The translations under genes were made by a program, and so were the position numbers. Positions 5,157 to 6,329 of a stretch of 6,329 bases of DNA are shown piece after piece (position 1 is the stretch's first letter; each line of letters opens with the position of its first letter). Source of the stretch: Lysobacteraceae bacterium (GTDB lineage Bacteria > Pseudomonadota > Gammaproteobacteria > Steroidobacterales > Steroidobacteraceae). A model generated the notes under the pieces. That model did not search any database, was not told the origin of the DNA, and worked only from the letters and a program-made list of their open reading frames with translations. The stretch lies in assembly GCA_012516015.1 (NCBI GenBank), contig JAAYXG010000171.1, positions 1 to 6,329 of the forward strand, in the 5' to 3' direction.

Positions 5157-5771
5157 CTAGAACTGCAGTGCGGCGAATGCGGCAAGGTGCAGCAACACGA
5201 GCAAGCTCGTATTCGCCCACTGCGGACTGTTCGGCCAGAAATACTGAAACGCGAGCCCATTGTTGATCAGCATGTAGAGCCCGAAGAGCGCGACGTACGC
5301 GAAGTACGCGAAGAACGCCTTGTCGCGTACGGCCACGAACACGAGCCCGCTCCAGACGAGCAACATCACGACGCAGCCGAAATAAATTCCGTATGCCAAC
5401 TGCTCGCGGCTGAGCGCTGCAAGCATCTGCGGCGCGTCGGCGAGCGCGAGATTGATGTCGATCGGACCTTGCGATTCGTAGCGAAGGTAGACGGTGTGCT
5501 CGCTGTGCGGCGGTATGGTCAACGGAAAGATGAAGTCGCGATGTGCGACCGGACGCGACGAGAACACGCGCCGATCGCCGGTCGCGTACTCGAGCCAGCC
5601 GCCGTCCGCACCCGGTGCGTAGAAATCGAGATAGTCGATCAGCGGGTACGTCTGGCGTAAGAAACGCTGCACTGCAGCGTCCGTGTCGTTGTTGAGCGTG
5701 AGACGCACCCACCATACCGACTTCGTGAAGCCGATGTTGAGCGCCTCGGGAGGTACGGGGACGAAACGGTC
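5157..5771 (-). CDS. 7TMR-DISM sensor segment, middle part of the split gene
   Basis: This is a 204-codon stretch between the two stops. It starts DRFVPVPPEALNIGFTKS and runs into 'WWVRLTLNND', the conserved start of the 7TMR-DISMED2 beta-sandwich. It continues with 'YPLIDYLDFY', 'GDRRVFSSRPVAHRDFIFPL' and 'TVYLRYESQGP', all typical of this carbohydrate-binding-like extracellular domain. About three membrane helices follow (residues 'YGIYFGCVVMLLVWSGLVFV', 'FFAYFAYVALFGLYMLI' and 'TSLLVLLHLAAFAALQF'). The only nearby start codon is GTG 5708, which falls inside the conserved domain and so is not a convincing start. It is probably not translated as a separate protein. Confidence 0.65.
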   Translation of the reverse strand, partial: DRFVPVPPEALNIGFTKSVWWVRLTLNNDTDAAVQRFLRQTYPLIDYLDFYAPGADGGWLEYATGDRRVFSSRPVAHRDFIFPLTIPPHSEHTVYLRYESQGPIDINLALADAPQMLAALSREQLAYGIYFGCVVMLLVWSGLVFVAVRDKAFFAYFAYVALFGLYMLINNGLAFQYFWPNSPQWANTSLLVLLHLAAFAALQF

Positions 5772-5981
5772 TCAGTAGGCAGGCGCGACGATGGCTTCGA
5801 TCGTAAGCTCACCCTCGGCCTCCTCGAGCAGCTCGATTCGAACCGTATCGGTCGTGTCGACCGGCGCGGCATACGACGGTCCGACGGCAAACAAGAACAA
5901 CGCAAGCACGACCGCGCGCCATGGCGGTCTCGCGCCACTCGCCATACGAGCGTTTCGCCACGCGTTGCCGTCGAACCACAT
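5772..5981 (-). CDS. Signal peptide and N-terminus of the 7TMR-DISM protein, first segment of the split gene
   Basis: This 69-codon segment begins at ATG 5981 with GAGGAAG 9 nt upstream, a better ribosome binding site than the alternative ATG at 5945. A basic N-terminal region precedes the hydrophobic core AVVLALFLFAVG and a probable cleavage near SYA/AP. The rest, 'DTVRIELLEEAEGELTIEAI', matches the usual lead-in to a 7TMR-DISMED2 domain. It ends at TGA 5774-5772; translation beyond that point needs readthrough or reversion. Confidence 0.7.
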   Translation of the reverse strand: MWFDGNAWRNARMASGARPPWRAVVLALFLFAVGPSYAAPVDTTDTVRIELLEEAEGELTIEAIVAPAY

Positions 5982-6025
5982 GTTCTCGCACTTCCTCTTC
6001 GCGAACGCTCGCTGAACCGTTGGTG

Positions 6026-6058
6026 CGGCCGCCCTAATGGTCGTATTCGCGGCGGCCG
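6026..6058. promoter_or_regulatory. 8-bp inverted repeat in the divergent promoter region
   Basis: CGGCCGCC (6026-6033) and GGCGGCCG (6051-6058) pair perfectly around a 17-nt spacer, 45-77 nt upstream of the diguanylate cyclase start. It could be an operator or an RNA hairpin in the leader. The rest of the 253-nt gap between 5982 and 6234 shows only a short near-repeat, GCCTCCGTGACAT / GCCTCCAGTGAAC (about 6177-6201), ahead of the plus-strand gene. Confidence 0.35.
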
Positions 6059-6234
6059 AAGCGGAGTATGCGGGAGAAACGTGCTCGCGCGCACACTCTT
6101 CAGACGATTTTTCGCGCAGCGAAACAGTGACTTCCAGCACACGGCACGGTACTTTTCGGATGACAGCGGGTGTGTCGCCTCCGTGACATGCCTCCAGTGA
6201 ACAAGACAAAGAACATCACAGGGAGAGGCACGCG

Positions 6235-6329
6235 ATGAAACGCATCGCTAAATGGCTATTGGGCCTCGTCGTGGTCGCGTTCGTGGCGGCGCTTGCCGGG
6301 TTCGCGTGGTTTGTCCTGTGGCCGGCACA
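6235..6329 (+). CDS. Membrane-anchored or secreted protein of unknown function, N-terminal fragment
   Basis: An ATG at 6235 follows GGGAGAGG (6221-6228), a strong ribosome binding site at good spacing. The 31 visible codons read MKRIAKWLLGLVVVAFVAAL followed by AGFAWFVLWPA. This is a short basic N-terminus followed by one hydrophobic helix of about 20 residues, so a signal peptide or membrane anchor. The gene runs off the right edge and is not recognisable from this fragment. It is divergent from the diguanylate cyclase gene and may share regulatory sequence with it. Confidence 0.7.
   Translation, partial: MKRIAKWLLGLVVVAFVAALAGFAWFVLWPA

Larger units (their letters stand above)
4236..5981 (-). 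pseudogene. 7TMR-DISM diguanylate cyclase split by two in-frame stop codons
   Basis: Read as one frame of 582 codons from ATG 5981, the locus encodes a signal peptide, a 7TMR-DISMED2 extracellular sensor domain, seven membrane helices and a C-terminal GGDEF domain. This is the normal order and size for the family. Two stops interrupt it: TGA at 5774-5772 between '...IEAIVAPAY' and 'DRFVPVPPEA', and TAG at 5159-5157 between '...LAAFAALQF' and 'RVILRAADF'. The frame does not shift at either, and family similarity runs straight across both. Both would revert to sense by one C-for-T change (CGA Arg, CAG Gln). The parts are described below. It is most simply a decaying gene, but sequence error or readthrough is not excluded. 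Confidence 0.75.

Noticed and set aside
4477..5715. A 412-codon minus-strand frame across the diguanylate cyclase
   Set aside because: It is another frame of the same strand, rich in Arg and Ala with no domain. The conserved sensor and cyclase sequence lies in the frame with two stops.
5982..6209. An upstream extension of the 7TMR-DISM gene starting at 6209
   Set aside because: It would place 76 unrelated residues ahead of the signal peptide; the ATG at 5981 has a good ribosome binding site and fits the family.

Overview
The window is GC-rich, densely coding bacterial DNA that looks chromosomal and proteobacterial, probably gammaproteobacterial. This inference rests on a NarK-type nitrate transporter start, two proteobacterial-style LysR regulators, a 7TMR-DISM/GGDEF protein and a sigma-54 type promoter. 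The species cannot be named from the sequence alone. No tRNA, rRNA, CRISPR array, transposase or phage gene was seen.

Layout from left to right. (1) Positions 1-115, minus strand: the first 38 codons of a NarK/NNP-family nitrate/nitrite transporter. It has a well-spaced -24/-12 (sigma-54) promoter at 145-160 and a cluster of inverted repeats farther upstream. (2) 388-1290, minus: a LysR-type regulator of the CrgA-like group. (3) 1553-2399, plus: a two-gene unit of a single-domain rhodanese and a DoxX-family membrane protein, divergent from that regulator. The rhodanese frame is broken by one apparent missing base at 1885. (4) 2439-3362, minus: a second, GcvA-like LysR regulator, convergent with doxX. 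(5) 3704-4186, plus: a GNAT acetyltransferase resembling spermidine/spermine or thialysine acetyltransferases. (6) 4236-5981, minus: a 7TMR-DISM diguanylate cyclase interrupted by two in-frame stops, TGA at 5772-5774 and TAG at 5157-5159, with no frame change. (7) 6235 to the end, plus: the start of a membrane-anchored or secreted protein, not identified.

Two intergenic gaps carry a G-rich heptad repeat (GGGGCCT/GGGGCTT) in opposed copies: 1304-1334 with 1415-1446, and 3437-3467 with 3516-3547 and 3663-3694. Two of these arrays end 9-13 nt from a start codon, where a ribosome binding site would normally lie. They also match the pattern of G-quadruplex-forming sequence.

Functionally, the rhodanese-DoxX pair suggests sulfane-sulfur or thiol redox handling at the membrane, possibly controlled by the divergent LysR protein. 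The nitrate transporter appears to be under sigma-54 control, which suggests nitrogen or nitrate regulation. Three lesions in 6.3 kb (one frameshift, two nonsense codons) mean either local gene decay or sequence error, and this is the main point to resolve. I see no clearly new multi-gene system; the best candidates for novelty are the repeat family and the doubly interrupted signalling gene.
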